16,946 bases of DNA from Gammaproteobacteria bacterium. GTDB lineage: Bacteria > Pseudomonadota > Gammaproteobacteria > Pseudomonadales > UBA3067. Location: assembly GCA_019090565.1 (NCBI GenBank), contig JAHRVS010000418.1, positions 1 to 16,946 of the forward strand. The letters run 5' to 3'. A program made the translations under genes and the position numbers. The notes below the pieces were generated by a model. The model made no database searches. It was not told the DNA's origin and saw only the letters and a list, made by a program, of their open reading frames with translations. Shown one piece after another: positions 1 through 7,789 of this stretch (its first letter is position 1; each line of letters starts with the position of its first letter).

Positions 1-7
1 ATACAGA

Positions 8-718
8 CTAAAACTCTACACCTATGCGCTTCCCAACTTCTTCGTAGGCTTCAATAACCCCACCCAAGCCTTGGCGAAATCGGTCTTTATCAAGTTTTTT
101 TCGTGTTTCTTTGTCCCACAGGCGACAGCCATCGGGTGTAAACTCATCACCGAGTATGACCTCACCCTTATAAAGGCCAAACTCCAACTTGTAGTCCACT
201 AACAGCATGTCGCCTTCAAGAAACAAGTCTTTCAGAACGTTATTCACCTCAAAGGTGAGCTGTTTCATTTTTTCTACGTGCTCGGCTTCTGCCCAACCAA
301 AGGATTGAATGTGGTACTCATTGATCATGGGGTCGCCAAGATCGTCGTTTTTCAGGAAGAATTCAAAAGTGGGCGGATTCAGGTCTTTGCCTTCTTCAAC
401 GCCGAGCCGGCGGCAGATGCTACCTGCGGTAATATTTCTGACCACGCACTCAATGGGAAACATTTCGAGGCGCTTCACCACCGATTCTTGGTCTGAAATA
501 AGCGAATCAAAATGTGTCGCAATGCCCGCTGCTTCAAGTTTTTCCATGACGAAGGCATTGAATTTGTTATTCACCATGCCCTTGCGATCGAGCTGTTCGA
601 TCTTTTTTCCATCAAACGCTGATGTGTCATCACGAAAAAGCAGAATCAATCTGTCTGCTTCATCAGTGTTATAGACGGATTTAGCTTTACCACGGAAAAG
701 CTCTTCTAATTTGTTCAT
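8..718 (-). CDS. purC: Phosphoribosylaminoimidazole-succinocarboxamide synthase (SAICAR synthetase)
   Basis: This cytosolic enzyme of de novo purine synthesis uses ATP to join CAIR and aspartate into SAICAR. The 236 residues match the usual bacterial length (about 237 in E. coli) and align end to end with that protein. Visible blocks are the N-terminal FRGKAKSVY nucleotide loop (residues 8-16), DRKGMVNNKFN (44-54), the family signature VVRNITAGS (92-100), VDYKLEFGLYKGE (174-186) and GDEFTPDGCRLWD (190-202). A GGAG ribosome-binding site lies a few bases before the ATG. It is the last gene of the dapA-bamC-hydrolase-purC run, 37 bp after the hydrolase stop. The coding region is complete; only seven downstream bases are in the window, so a terminator cannot be judged. 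Confidence 0.98.
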   Translation of the reverse strand: MNKLEELFRGKAKSVYNTDEADRLILLFRDDTSAFDGKKIEQLDRKGMVNNKFNAFVMEKLEAAGIATHFDSLISDQESVVKRLEMFPIECVVRNITAGSICRRLGVEEGKDLNPPTFEFFLKNDDLGDPMINEYHIQSFGWAEAEHVEKMKQLTFEVNNVLKDLFLEGDMLLVDYKLEFGLYKGEVILGDEFTPDGCRLWDKETRKKLDKDRFRQGLGGVIEAYEEVGKRIGVEF

Positions 719-755
719 TTTCGCTCCAGATCAATACCTAAAAACCATTTTCTAT

Positions 756-1511
756 TTAAGCGAGCGTGCGCCACTGCATTCCATTTTGCTGACAAATAAA
801 GTCCATTTTCTCCACGTCTTCGCCAAAGTGTTGTCGAAAAAGCGATATGATCGCTTCTCGACAGTTGTTCTTTTCACTCACATGCGCAATAGACAGGGCA
901 TGGGGTTTGTTAAACCCCAATGCTTTCAATAAGCCAAGGGATTGCTCATTGCTAAGGTGACCACCATCGCCAGCAATCCGCGCCTTCACCGACTCAGGGT
1001 AATAGCCCTCTTCAAGCAGCGCGTCATCGTAGTTGGCCTCAAGAATCAGTGCGTCACAACCTTGATAAGCCTTTAATACTGCCTCGCAAGCAAAACCAAT
1101 ATCGGTCAACACGCCCAAGCGTTTGCCCTTTTCTTCGACAACATATTGGCAAGGCTCCCTTGCATCATGAGAAACCGCCACACCGGTGAGCGCCATCTCA
1201 CCAAAGCACAGCACCTCTCCTGCCTCTATCAATACCTGAGTGGCAATATCTTTGAGTGCCTCAGCAGTCCCTTTGGTCATATAAACGGGTGTGCCATAAC
1301 GCTTTGAAAACAGTTTGGCCCCCGCTACATGGTCACCATGTTCATGGGTGAGGCAAATTGCGGTAATGTCCTCGGCTGTTTTTCCCGCTTGTTGTAAGCG
1401 CGATACCGTTTGTTTGTGATTGAACCCGCAATCTATCATCACGCAGCTATCGCCGCTTTCTACTAGGGTTGCATTCCCTTTACTACCGCTTCCCAAGGAG
1501 GCATAGCGCAT
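756..1511 (-). CDS. Metallo-beta-lactamase-fold hydrolase (WalJ/YycJ-like)
   Basis: A 251-residue cytosolic protein with the binuclear metal site of the metallo-beta-lactamase fold. The HxHxDH motif is at residues 56-61 (THEHGDHVAG context). It follows an N-terminal beta-strand start, SLGSGSKGN (6-13), which is typical of the WalJ/VicX/YycJ and PhnP-like branch of single-domain hydrolases. A later AHVSEKNNCR segment near residue 210 supplies a further conserved histidine. There is no signal peptide. The family is thought to include nucleases or phosphodiesterases, but no substrate can be read from this sequence. The start has an AAGG-type ribosome-binding site inside the 3' end of bamC, and only 7 bp separate the two genes, so translation is probably coupled. 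The same gene sits between bamC and purC in Pseudomonas (from memory). Confidence 0.93.
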   Translation of the reverse strand: MRYASLGSGSKGNATLVESGDSCVMIDCGFNHKQTVSRLQQAGKTAEDITAICLTHEHGDHVAGAKLFSKRYGTPVYMTKGTAEALKDIATQVLIEAGEVLCFGEMALTGVAVSHDAREPCQYVVEEKGKRLGVLTDIGFACEAVLKAYQGCDALILEANYDDALLEEGYYPESVKARIAGDGGHLSNEQSLGLLKALGFNKPHALSIAHVSEKNNCREAIISLFRQHFGEDVEKMDFICQQNGMQWRTLA

Positions 1512-1518
1512 AACTGCC

Positions 1519-2631
1519 TTATTCCAAGTTGTCTTTCACGCGACTCAAAACTGCCTGCTGCAGGCCTGAACTCAGCACTACGCCAGAATCACTGTTAAGT
1601 GAAACATACGTCGCGCGCCCTTCAAATCGCACTTCAAGTCGCACCAAACCACTACCCAGAGCTTCTTTATCTAGCTCTGCGTTTTTACGTAAGCGCTTGT
1701 AAAGCCCTTTCGCTTTCCCCTGTTCGTCTGCAAACCGAAGAAAATATACCCCTTCACTGCGATTCCGATCTTCAATAATGAAACCGCCTTTTTTCAACGC
1801 AAGGCCAACTTTCTTCCAGCCATAGTTAAAATCTTGTCGCAGTTTCAGGGCGGCTTTACCATCGACCCAGGTAATCTCAGTAATGGGGTCTGATGAGATA
1901 GTTTGGCCAGCCAGCGACACATTGGCCTGATCGAAGTCTTGTGTTGATAGGTACGCGTTCAGCCCCGACAGCAGGTTATTCACTTGTGGCAGCATCGCCT
2001 CGGTGTTGGTCCAGTCAATTTCTTTGCCGCTGGGCAGTTGCGAAACGGGCCCAGCTTTGTGCTCGACAAGAGACAAGTAAACATTACTGATATCCGCATC
2101 ACTGCCTCGCTCTACTCGAATACGCAGTTTTCGATACGCCGCTTCAGTAGACTTAGTTTCGCTAAATAGCGTGTTAGCTTGAGCGGGGTTTAACCAATCA
2201 CTTTCAATCGTACCGGCCCTGGAGTCTTCTTTTTCTACCGATAAGTTTTTATGCCTCAAGTATTGATGCAAAGCACCCCAAGCCTGACCAGGCTTTGCGT
2301 TAAGGCGAATCCATTGACGCGCACCTTTTTTCCGCAACTGCACCTTTTGATCTTCCCAAATAATCTCTAAAGGCTTGGGCTGGGGCAGCTTGAATTTTCT
2401 GGCCTGCTCAACTTGCCCCGACGAGGTCGATGCACTGGGGACCGGATAAATATCGCCAAATTCAGGGGTACTCAATGGCTCTGGCACCTTAAGCGCTTCG
2501 GCATCTTGGACTTTCATATAGCCCATTGATTGCGTGCTGCTTTGAAACCCTCTTTCATCTTCCGGCAGTAAACTGCAGGCTGAAACAAAAATACATAGTT
2601 GGATAGTAAGCAGCCGGATACTTGTCCGCAT
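1519..2631 (-). CDS. bamC: Outer-membrane assembly lipoprotein BamC
   Basis: This is an accessory lipoprotein of the BAM complex, which folds beta-barrel proteins into the outer membrane. I place the start at the internal ATG at 2631. It gives a compact lipoprotein signal (MRTSIRLL, a hydrophobic stretch, then the lipobox VSAC with lipidated Cys19). The frame is open upstream to 2700, but that extension puts 23 non-signal residues before the signal. An AAGGG sequence lies about 11 bases upstream, rather far for a ribosome-binding site. The 370-residue product is slightly longer than E. coli BamC (344). After the lipid anchor comes an unstructured segment of about 75 residues with many Pro/Ser, then two NlpB/DapX-type domains. 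The position directly after dapA is the classical dapA-nlpB arrangement and supports the call. Confidence 0.93.
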   Translation of the reverse strand: MRTSIRLLTIQLCIFVSACSLLPEDERGFQSSTQSMGYMKVQDAEALKVPEPLSTPEFGDIYPVPSASTSSGQVEQARKFKLPQPKPLEIIWEDQKVQLRKKGARQWIRLNAKPGQAWGALHQYLRHKNLSVEKEDSRAGTIESDWLNPAQANTLFSETKSTEAAYRKLRIRVERGSDADISNVYLSLVEHKAGPVSQLPSGKEIDWTNTEAMLPQVNNLLSGLNAYLSTQDFDQANVSLAGQTISSDPITEITWVDGKAALKLRQDFNYGWKKVGLALKKGGFIIEDRNRSEGVYFLRFADEQGKAKGLYKRLRKNAELDKEALGSGLVRLEVRFEGRATYVSLNSDSGVVLSSGLQQAVLSRVKDNLE

Positions 2632-2708
2632 AATGATGTGAATCCCTTTTAGTTGTTGAATTGCTGGCAAGGCGCGCCAACCCAGCGCACTGACATCCAT
2701 TGCGCAAC

Positions 2709-3584
2709 TTATAAAAGCGCTGCCGATTGAAGTGTCTCTCTTAATAGCTGGTGGTGCTGAGAGCTTAGTTCAGTAAGAGGCAGTCTCAAGTAAGGGGGTA
2801 TCAAGCCCATTTCTGCTAAGGCCCATTTAACGGTAATGGGGTTAGACTCAACAAACAGGTGCTGATGCAGCTTGGCCAGTTTTTTATTTATTGCCCGTGA
2901 GGTCTGTGCATCCCCCGCAAGTGCTGCCGCACACATTTCAGACATCGCTAGGGGTGCAACGTTCGCTGTCACGGATATATTTCCTTTGGCCCCCATCAGG
3001 ATCAATTCTACGGCGGTTGCGTCATCCCCAGAATAAACAGCTATTCGATCGTCACAAATGTCCAGTACTTCCTGCCCCCTCACCAAGTCGCCGGTGGCTT
3101 CCTTTATAGCGACAATATTTGGGATGCTAGCCAAACGACCCACGGTTTCTGGCAGCATATCCACGGCAGTACGCCCTGGAACATTGTAGAGCATTTGTGG
3201 AATGGCTACGGCTTCGGCAATGGCTTTATGGTGCTGGTACAAACCTTCCTGAGTAGGTTTGTTGTAATAGGGGGACACCAGCAAACACGCGTCAGCCCCG
3301 GAGTTTTTTGCCCCCTGGGTAAGTTCGATCGCTTCTCGTGTGCAGTTTGCGCCGGTTCCAGCGATAATAGGAATACGCCCTGCCGTTTGCTCGGTAACAA
3401 ATTTGATGACGGTCGTATGTTCAGCCATGTCCAGCGTGGCCGACTCCCCCGTTGTCCCGACCGCAACAATGGCGCTGGTCTTTTTCTCGATATGCATCTC
3501 AACGAGCTGGGCCAAGCTGTCCCAATCGACACTGCCGCTCTGATCCATTGGGGTAACCAACGCTACGATGCTACCTGAAATCAT
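2709..3584 (-). CDS. dapA: 4-hydroxy-tetrahydrodipicolinate synthase
   Basis: This enzyme condenses pyruvate with aspartate semialdehyde, the first committed step to lysine and meso-diaminopimelate for peptidoglycan. The 291 residues match E. coli DapA (292), and the catalytic residues fall at the same numbers: Schiff-base Lys161 in VAIKEATGD, Tyr133 in MLYNVPGRTA, Thr44/Thr45 in AVGTTGES, Tyr107 in SPYYNKP and Arg138. The protein is a cytosolic TIM barrel, normally a homotetramer. A strong GGGGAG ribosome-binding site sits just before the ATG. It is the first gene of the minus-strand operon with bamC, the hydrolase and purC, and the only sizeable upstream gap for a promoter is 3585-3922. Residues for lysine feedback inhibition were not checked. 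Confidence 0.98.
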   Translation of the reverse strand: MISGSIVALVTPMDQSGSVDWDSLAQLVEMHIEKKTSAIVAVGTTGESATLDMAEHTTVIKFVTEQTAGRIPIIAGTGANCTREAIELTQGAKNSGADACLLVSPYYNKPTQEGLYQHHKAIAEAVAIPQMLYNVPGRTAVDMLPETVGRLASIPNIVAIKEATGDLVRGQEVLDICDDRIAVYSGDDATAVELILMGAKGNISVTANVAPLAMSEMCAAALAGDAQTSRAINKKLAKLHQHLFVESNPITVKWALAEMGLIPPYLRLPLTELSSQHHQLLRETLQSAALL

Positions 3585-3646
3585 GAAAACTCCCCGATTT
3601 ATTTTGCTAACTGGCGCCCAACAAGGGCAGAAAAGCGAAACGCGTA

Positions 3647-3675
3647 ATACTACAAAGCATCAGTCGTAAATACAA
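3647..3675 (-). promoter_or_regulatory. Candidate sigma-70 promoter of the dapA operon
   Basis: Read on the minus strand, TTGTAT (3670-3675) and TAGTAT (3647-3652) are separated by exactly 17 bases and lie 63-91 bp upstream of the dapA ATG. The -10 box matches the consensus at 4 of 6 positions and the -35 at 3 of 6, so this is a weak match chosen mainly for spacing and position. Confidence 0.3.
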
Positions 3676-3690
3676 GCCGAACCACAAGGG

Positions 3691-3715
3691 CCTATGCAAA
3701 CAACCCTATGCAAAC
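3691..3715. repeat. Two direct copies of CCTATGCAAAC, period 14 bp
   Basis: CCTATGCAAAC occurs at 3691-3701 and again, without mismatch, at 3705-3715, with AAC between. The pair lies just upstream of the candidate dapA -35 box, where an activator might bind. A replication slippage relic is the simpler alternative. Confidence 0.55.
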
Positions 3716-3922
3716 CGGCAATCCAAGTATTTGCACCCACTAGAAGGCACAAGGGCGGCTCCAACATGCACTTCTTACCCGGTAGCTACGTCACCGATTA
3801 AGTCTCGTGCAAAACCGGCATAGACCACATCGTGCACATAAGGCAATGATAATATGCGAAAAGAGCACTTTTGGTTTATATTTATCAAAGGCAAGGAGTC
3901 TACAGAACGCAAAGGATAAAAA

Positions 3923-4396
3923 ATGACCGTTTCAGAAAGTAAAAAGGTGGGGAACTTCTTTGCTCCGGCCACCAACAACAAAGACATCAAATTATCTGCA
4001 CTAAAAGGTTACCAGCTTGCTTTGTTTTTCTACCCCAGGGACGCCACGCCAGGTTGCACAATGGAGGCACAGGATTTCGGCGCTCATTACGAAGATTTTA
4101 AGGGCATAAAAACGGTCGTCCTAGGCGTGTCCAGAGACACCCTTGCATCACATGAGTCATTCAAATTAAAAGAAAACCTGCCGTTTGAGCTAATTTCAGA
4201 TATGGAAGAAGCCCTTTGCAAGCAGTTTGAAGTATTAAAGCCGAAGATAATTGGCGGAAAAACAATCATAGGCGTAGAAAGAAGCACCTTCTTGATTGCC
4301 ATAGATGGCACGCTGGCTAAAGAGTGGCGAGGGGTCAACGTTGCGGGACACGTTACCGAAGTATTGGCATCGGCCAAAAAGTTACTGCCTCAATAA
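3923..4396 (+). CDS. bcp: Thioredoxin-dependent peroxiredoxin, Bcp/PrxQ family
   Basis: A 157-residue cytosolic peroxiredoxin that reduces hydrogen peroxide and organic hydroperoxides. The peroxidatic site is Cys45 in the motif YPRDATPGCT (37-46), with Pro43 and Thr42 before it. The second cysteine found five residues later in E. coli Bcp (Cys50) is Gln50 here, so the resolving mechanism must differ. The only other cysteine is Cys99 (EEALCKQF). The C-terminal block, GVERSTFLI then EWRGVNVAGH, is the one I recall from Pseudomonas-type Bcp proteins. The ATG has a GGA ribosome-binding site six bases upstream. It is transcribed alone, divergent from dapA and convergent with perM. Confidence 0.95.
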   Translation: MTVSESKKVGNFFAPATNNKDIKLSALKGYQLALFFYPRDATPGCTMEAQDFGAHYEDFKGIKTVVLGVSRDTLASHESFKLKENLPFELISDMEEALCKQFEVLKPKIIGGKTIIGVERSTFLIAIDGTLAKEWRGVNVAGHVTEVLASAKKLLPQ

Positions 4397-4449
4397 TATG
4401 AACCCATCAAACTGAGCAGTGCCGCAAACCCTTTTTTAGCGATCGCAGA

Positions 4450-5574
4450 TTAATGGTCATAGACATGGTCATCAAAGACATCATCAACGTCTGACTCATT
4501 CTCTCGCTGCAACCCTTTGGGCCAAGCTGAAAGCACTGCTTTGACCAGAGTCGCGAGCGGAATCGCGAAAAATACACCCAAAAACCCCCACAAACCTCCA
4601 AATATTAGTATCGCAATGATAATGGCCACAGGGTGGAGGTTTACTGCCTCTGAAAAAAGTATCGGTACGAGCACGTTTCCATCTAAAGCCTGAATAACGG
4701 TATACAGCAACAGCATGGTCACCAGCGGTGAGTCCCATCCCCCCAGGCCAAATTGAAAATAACCGGCCAGTGCAACGGGTACAGTCACAACCACCGCACC
4801 CACATAGGGAACCACTACCGACATCCCGACCAGCAGGCCCAGAAGTGCGGCATATTTCACACCGACAAGCCAAAAGCACACAAATGTCACGGTGCCCACA
4901 ATGAGTATTTCAATCGCTTTACCGCGTACGTAGTTGCTAATCTGGTCATCCATCTCAAGCCAAACCGACTTCAACAGTGTCCGCTTGGTCGGCAAAAAGG
5001 ACTTCGCCCATCTGGTCATTTTCTCTCTATCCTTCAAAAAGAAAAAAACCATCACCGGCACCAATACCAAGTAAACCAACAGAGCAATCACATTGGGCAA
5101 TTTAGAAAGCGAAAACGAAAGAACAACTTGCGCCCCAGAGGCAACCTCAAGACTGATACGGTCACTCCACTGCTGCGCTTGGCTGGCGGCAATCAAGTCT
5201 GGATATTTCACTGGAAGCGCCTCAAGCCACTCACTGGTATCAGAAATCACCTTCGGCAACTGAGAGTCCAGTAACTCCGTAAGCTGCTGCCAGACCAGCG
5301 GAAACACTAATACCATAAACGCGAAAAAAAGCCCGAAGGTTAAGGTATAAACCAATAGCACCGCGCTAAAATCACTCAGACCCCGCTTCACCAGTTGAAG
5401 TACCGCCCCCTGAAGCAAGTAAGCGATCACCACGCTGCTAAAAACCGGCGCCAGCATTTGCCCAAACAGGAAAAACACCGCAACACTGAAGATAATCAGA
5501 AACAGAAAATAAACGGCTTCTTCATCAGACAGGTAATCATTGAACCAGTTATTTAAAATGTTCAGAATATTCAT
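4450..5574 (-). CDS. perM: AI-2E family inner-membrane transporter PerM
   Basis: A 374-residue polytopic inner-membrane protein that aligns over nearly its full length with E. coli PerM (353). Hydrophobic segments lie around residues 21-42, 44-58, 70-95, 158-180, 220-240, 243-272, 283-300 and 313-350, with a soluble loop at about 98-155. Family motifs visible are FFFLKDREKM (177-186), PYVGA (256-260), QALDGNVLVP (295-304) and FGGLWGFLGVFFAIPLA (325-341). The C-terminus is acidic (SDVDDVFDDH). The family includes autoinducer-2 exporters and Na+/H+ antiporters, but the PerM branch has no firmly settled substrate, so none is assigned. It follows the TusA-like gene by 28 bp in the same direction and is probably co-transcribed with it. 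The ribosome-binding site is weak. Confidence 0.93.
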   Translation of the reverse strand: MNILNILNNWFNDYLSDEEAVYFLFLIIFSVAVFFLFGQMLAPVFSSVVIAYLLQGAVLQLVKRGLSDFSAVLLVYTLTFGLFFAFMVLVFPLVWQQLTELLDSQLPKVISDTSEWLEALPVKYPDLIAASQAQQWSDRISLEVASGAQVVLSFSLSKLPNVIALLVYLVLVPVMVFFFLKDREKMTRWAKSFLPTKRTLLKSVWLEMDDQISNYVRGKAIEILIVGTVTFVCFWLVGVKYAALLGLLVGMSVVVPYVGAVVVTVPVALAGYFQFGLGGWDSPLVTMLLLYTVIQALDGNVLVPILFSEAVNLHPVAIIIAILIFGGLWGFLGVFFAIPLATLVKAVLSAWPKGLQRENESDVDDVFDDHVYDH

Positions 5575-5602
5575 ATACTGATCGGCGCTCGTTGATGCAG
5601 CG

Positions 5603-5836
5603 CTATTGGCCCTTTTTTATTCGAAATTGATACTGCGCATTGTCTTCACGCTGCTCCAGAAGCGCATGCCCAGCCTGCCTCAGAAAAACGGAAAAATCCC
5701 GCACAGACGCTTTATCCGTCGTAATGACCGTTAACACGCCACCGGCAGACATTTTGTTAAGCCGCTGCTTCATTTTTAACAGCGGCATTGGGCAGTCGAG
5801 TCCGCAGACGTCTAATATGTCATCGCTTTCAAGCAC
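5603..5836 (-). CDS. TusA-family sulfur-carrier protein (PA1006-like)
   Basis: A 77-residue SirA/TusA-fold protein. The family motif CPxP is present as CPMP (15-18), with Cys15 the expected persulfide-carrying residue and a second cysteine, Cys11, in VCGLDC. The start is GTG at 5836, chosen because GAGGAAG lies a suitable distance upstream and no in-frame ATG exists nearby. TusA proteins relay sulfur for tRNA thiolation or for molybdenum cofactor enzymes. The version encoded between perM and bepA in P. aeruginosa (PA1006, from memory) has been linked to molybdenum homeostasis and nitrate respiration. The shared neighbourhood suggests this protein is its orthologue rather than the tRNA-thiolation TusA. 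It is probably co-transcribed with perM. Confidence 0.9.
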   Translation of the reverse strand: MLESDDILDVCGLDCPMPLLKMKQRLNKMSAGGVLTVITTDKASVRDFSVFLRQAGHALLEQREDNAQYQFRIKKGQ

Positions 5837-5976
5837 TCTTGCACTTCCTCACCACACCGGAATGCTTCAATGTAGCCTCAAATATGATAATAACCTGAAT
5901 TCATTGCATAATACCTCACCAACGAGACAAGATATAATTCCTTAACCTAAAATCCAGGCCCAGTTTGCCATGAAGG

Positions 5977-5998
5977 GTTATACTATGTATAGCATAAC
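5977..5998. repeat. 22-bp imperfect inverted repeat between the TusA-like gene and bepA
   Basis: The arms GTTATACTAT (5977-5986) and ATAGCATAAC (5989-5998) pair at 9 of 10 positions around a GT centre. The flanking gap (5837-6130, 294 bp) separates divergent genes and shows no convincing promoter boxes or gene. The repeat could be an operator for either gene or a small RNA hairpin; the near-perfect symmetry favours a dimeric protein site. Confidence 0.45.
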
Positions 5999-6130
5999 GG
6001 GCAGCCATGAACGCACACTGAGCTGGGCAATCACCCCTCGTGCTGGCCCTGTTTACAGAAGCCGCGAAGAAACCCTCACTACTACAGACACTCGGAACTA
6101 TTCGCGCCAGAGCTAGTCTCAAACCCAACA

Positions 6131-7630
6131 GTGATTACTTGCTTTAATGGTCAATTAACTTTGCAAACTGCTTCGACTAAACAGCTCTCTCGCCTTTTTG
6201 GCGCCCTAACACTGCTCATATGTTGTCATTGCGCTTTTGGACGGACTGAAGGCACCGACAATAGCCTCCCTCTGTTAGGAGATCGAATTTCCAGCGTGGT
6301 TTCTCCCGAAAAAGAGAAAATGCTTGGGCAAGCTTGGTTGCGCGCGCTTCGCTCAAAAGCCCCCTTAATGCACGACCCCATAGTCATGCGTTACCTTCGT
6401 AACATCACACGCCGCCTGGCAAATGGCAGCGAACTGCCTGACAAACACTTAAACATCGTCCTAATAAACAGCCCAGCAATCAATGCCTTTGCTGTGCCGG
6501 GGGGAGTCATCGGTATAAACGCCGGATTATTCCTCCACTCAAAGACTGAAGGAGAGCTTGCCGGCGTTGTCGCCCATGAGCTCGCTCACTTAAGCCAACG
6601 TCATTTTGCTCGCACAATTGAAGAAGCAAAAAAGGACCAGTGGGTACAAGGCGCCGCATTACTGGCTAGCGTACTACTCATTGCCACCAGCGATAGCGAT
6701 ACCGGTTACGCTGCCTTAGCAACCACCCAGGCAGCAGCAGTGCAATCGCGGTTACGCTTCAGTCGGCGCAATGAGCGTGAAGCGGACCGCCTTGCAATGA
6801 GCACAATGGCAAATGCTGACCTTGACCCAAGGTCAATTGGAAATTTTTTTGAACAGTTGCAGAAAACACACCAATATAGCAGAGAAAAGCCCCCTGAATA
6901 CCTCCTTACCCACCCCGTGACAGAGTCTAGAGTGGCTGACGCCAGAGGCCGCGCCGCGCAATATGCCTCGAAATATTACCCAGAGAATACCGATTTCTAT
7001 TTGATCAAAGCCCGCATGGAGGCCCGCTATACAACAGACATTGAAGGGTCAATTAAGCAACATAAGAAACGCTTAGAAAATAGCAGCACCATTCAACAGC
7101 TCATGACACACTACAGGCTTATAAACTTGCTCATCAGCGCGCAACGATACCAGGAAGCCGAAAAGCAATTAAAAGCACTCATAAAAAAAGCGCCCAACAA
7201 CTTACTCCTGCACCTCACTCACGCTCAAATCAAGATGGCGAACAAAGACTTTCCATCCGCCGTGAATTTACTAAAAAGCCTGTATGCCACTCAACCTGGC
7301 GACTTCACCCTAAATCTAATCTATCTAGAGGCTCTACTAGGAAATCATCAAGAGAAAACCGCGCTAAAGTTACTGGAAAAATTAAAAACACAGCACCCGC
7401 AATCCCCAGGGTTATGGGCGCTGCTTGAGCAAGCGTATGGAAAAACCCACGACATCATCGGTGTCCACCTCGCACGAACAGAGCGTCTTTTCCTGAACGG
7501 CAAGCCCGACGAAGCCATTGAGCAACTTGAATTTGCCCTGGCGCTCACTGATAACGACTTCCCACTGACATCCAAGATTGAACACCGCATTCAAGCCATC
7601 AACAAAAGCAAACATGCCTTACGTCTTTAA
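6131..7630 (+). CDS. bepA: Periplasmic M48 metalloprotease/chaperone BepA with TPR domain
   Basis: BepA assists LptD assembly in the outer membrane and degrades stalled or misfolded outer-membrane proteins. The 499 residues compare with 487 in E. coli. A signal peptide ends near residue 37. The zinc protease domain has HELAH at 149-153, a third ligand Glu217 in NEREAD, and His261 in LLTHPVTESR, which matches the regulatory His of E. coli BepA (His246). From about residue 285 to the end the protein is a helical TPR array. I chose the GTG start at 6131; it has no good ribosome-binding site, and an in-frame TTG at 6161 would shorten the signal peptide by ten residues. It is transcribed alone, convergent with nadA. 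Confidence 0.93.
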   Translation: MITCFNGQLTLQTASTKQLSRLFGALTLLICCHCAFGRTEGTDNSLPLLGDRISSVVSPEKEKMLGQAWLRALRSKAPLMHDPIVMRYLRNITRRLANGSELPDKHLNIVLINSPAINAFAVPGGVIGINAGLFLHSKTEGELAGVVAHELAHLSQRHFARTIEEAKKDQWVQGAALLASVLLIATSDSDTGYAALATTQAAAVQSRLRFSRRNEREADRLAMSTMANADLDPRSIGNFFEQLQKTHQYSREKPPEYLLTHPVTESRVADARGRAAQYASKYYPENTDFYLIKARMEARYTTDIEGSIKQHKKRLENSSTIQQLMTHYRLINLLISAQRYQEAEKQLKALIKKAPNNLLLHLTHAQIKMANKDFPSAVNLLKSLYATQPGDFTLNLIYLEALLGNHQEKTALKLLEKLKTQHPQSPGLWALLEQAYGKTHDIIGVHLARTERLFLNGKPDEAIEQLEFALALTDNDFPLTSKIEHRIQAINKSKHALRL

Positions 7631-7713
7631 GGTATATCTAAAAATAGTGATTTTCGCATAAACGCAGCAAGCCCCGCAGGTCGAACCGCATTACTGCCTG
7701 AATAGAGAGGGGG

Positions 7714-7788
7714 GGTAAGGCGATGTAGAAAGCCAGGAGTACTTAGTTAGTGAGCCGTTAAACGAAGTTTAGTGCGCTGCGCCTTGCC
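7714..7788. repeat. Palindromic intergenic element between bepA and nadA
   Basis: The 159-bp gap between the convergent bepA and nadA ends holds a nested palindromic structure. The outer arms GGTAAGGCG (7714-7722) and CGCCTTGCC (7780-7788) pair over 9 bp with one G-U. Inside is a hairpin with TAAAC (7759-7763), loop GAA and GTTTA (7767-7771), extendable by three pairs that include two wobbles. GCGCTGCGC adds a further short palindrome, and seven Gs (7709-7715) precede the left arm. There is no T-tract, so it is not a standard terminator. The layout resembles small palindromic intergenic repeats of marine gammaproteobacteria; whether other copies exist cannot be seen here. Confidence 0.45.
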
Positions 7789-7789
7789 G

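Larger units (their letters stand above)
3585..3922. other. Divergent dapA/bcp intergenic region, 338 bp
   Basis: No credible gene is seen here. The region must hold the promoters for dapA (leftward) and bcp (rightward). It contains a candidate dapA promoter, a 14-bp-period direct repeat (3691-3715), a GTAGCTAC palindrome (3782-3789), a near repeat of TGCAAACCGGCA (3709-3720 and, with one extra A, 3809-3821), a small AAAAG-AGCA-CTTTT hairpin (3859-3872) and a TATATT (3877-3882) that could be the bcp -10 box, without a clear -35. In Pseudomonas, as I recall, gcvR lies between dapA and bcp; no trace of a GcvR ACT domain is visible here. Confidence 0.6.

Noticed and set aside
2632..2700. Longer N-terminus for BamC
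   Set aside because: It would bury the lipoprotein signal peptide 23 residues inside the protein.
3775..3990. 71-codon minus-strand frame between dapA and bcp
   Set aside because: It overlaps the start of bcp on the opposite strand and resembles no family I know; it is best explained as a chance frame.
4439..4446. GCGATCGC palindrome
   Set aside because: A single 8-bp palindrome, not enough to suggest a repeat family or regulatory site.
4397..4449. Terminator between bcp and perM
   Set aside because: There is a run of six Ts (4432-4437) but no stable stem before it on either strand.
5916..6128. 70-codon minus-strand frame upstream of bepA
   Set aside because: No recognisable domain, and the frame runs across the probable promoter region and the inverted repeat.
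7631..7713. Possible tRNA or small RNA, because of a GGTCGAACCGC segment near 7679
   Set aside because: It resembles a T-loop only superficially; no acceptor or anticodon stem can be formed around it. No other tRNA or rRNA signature was seen in the window.
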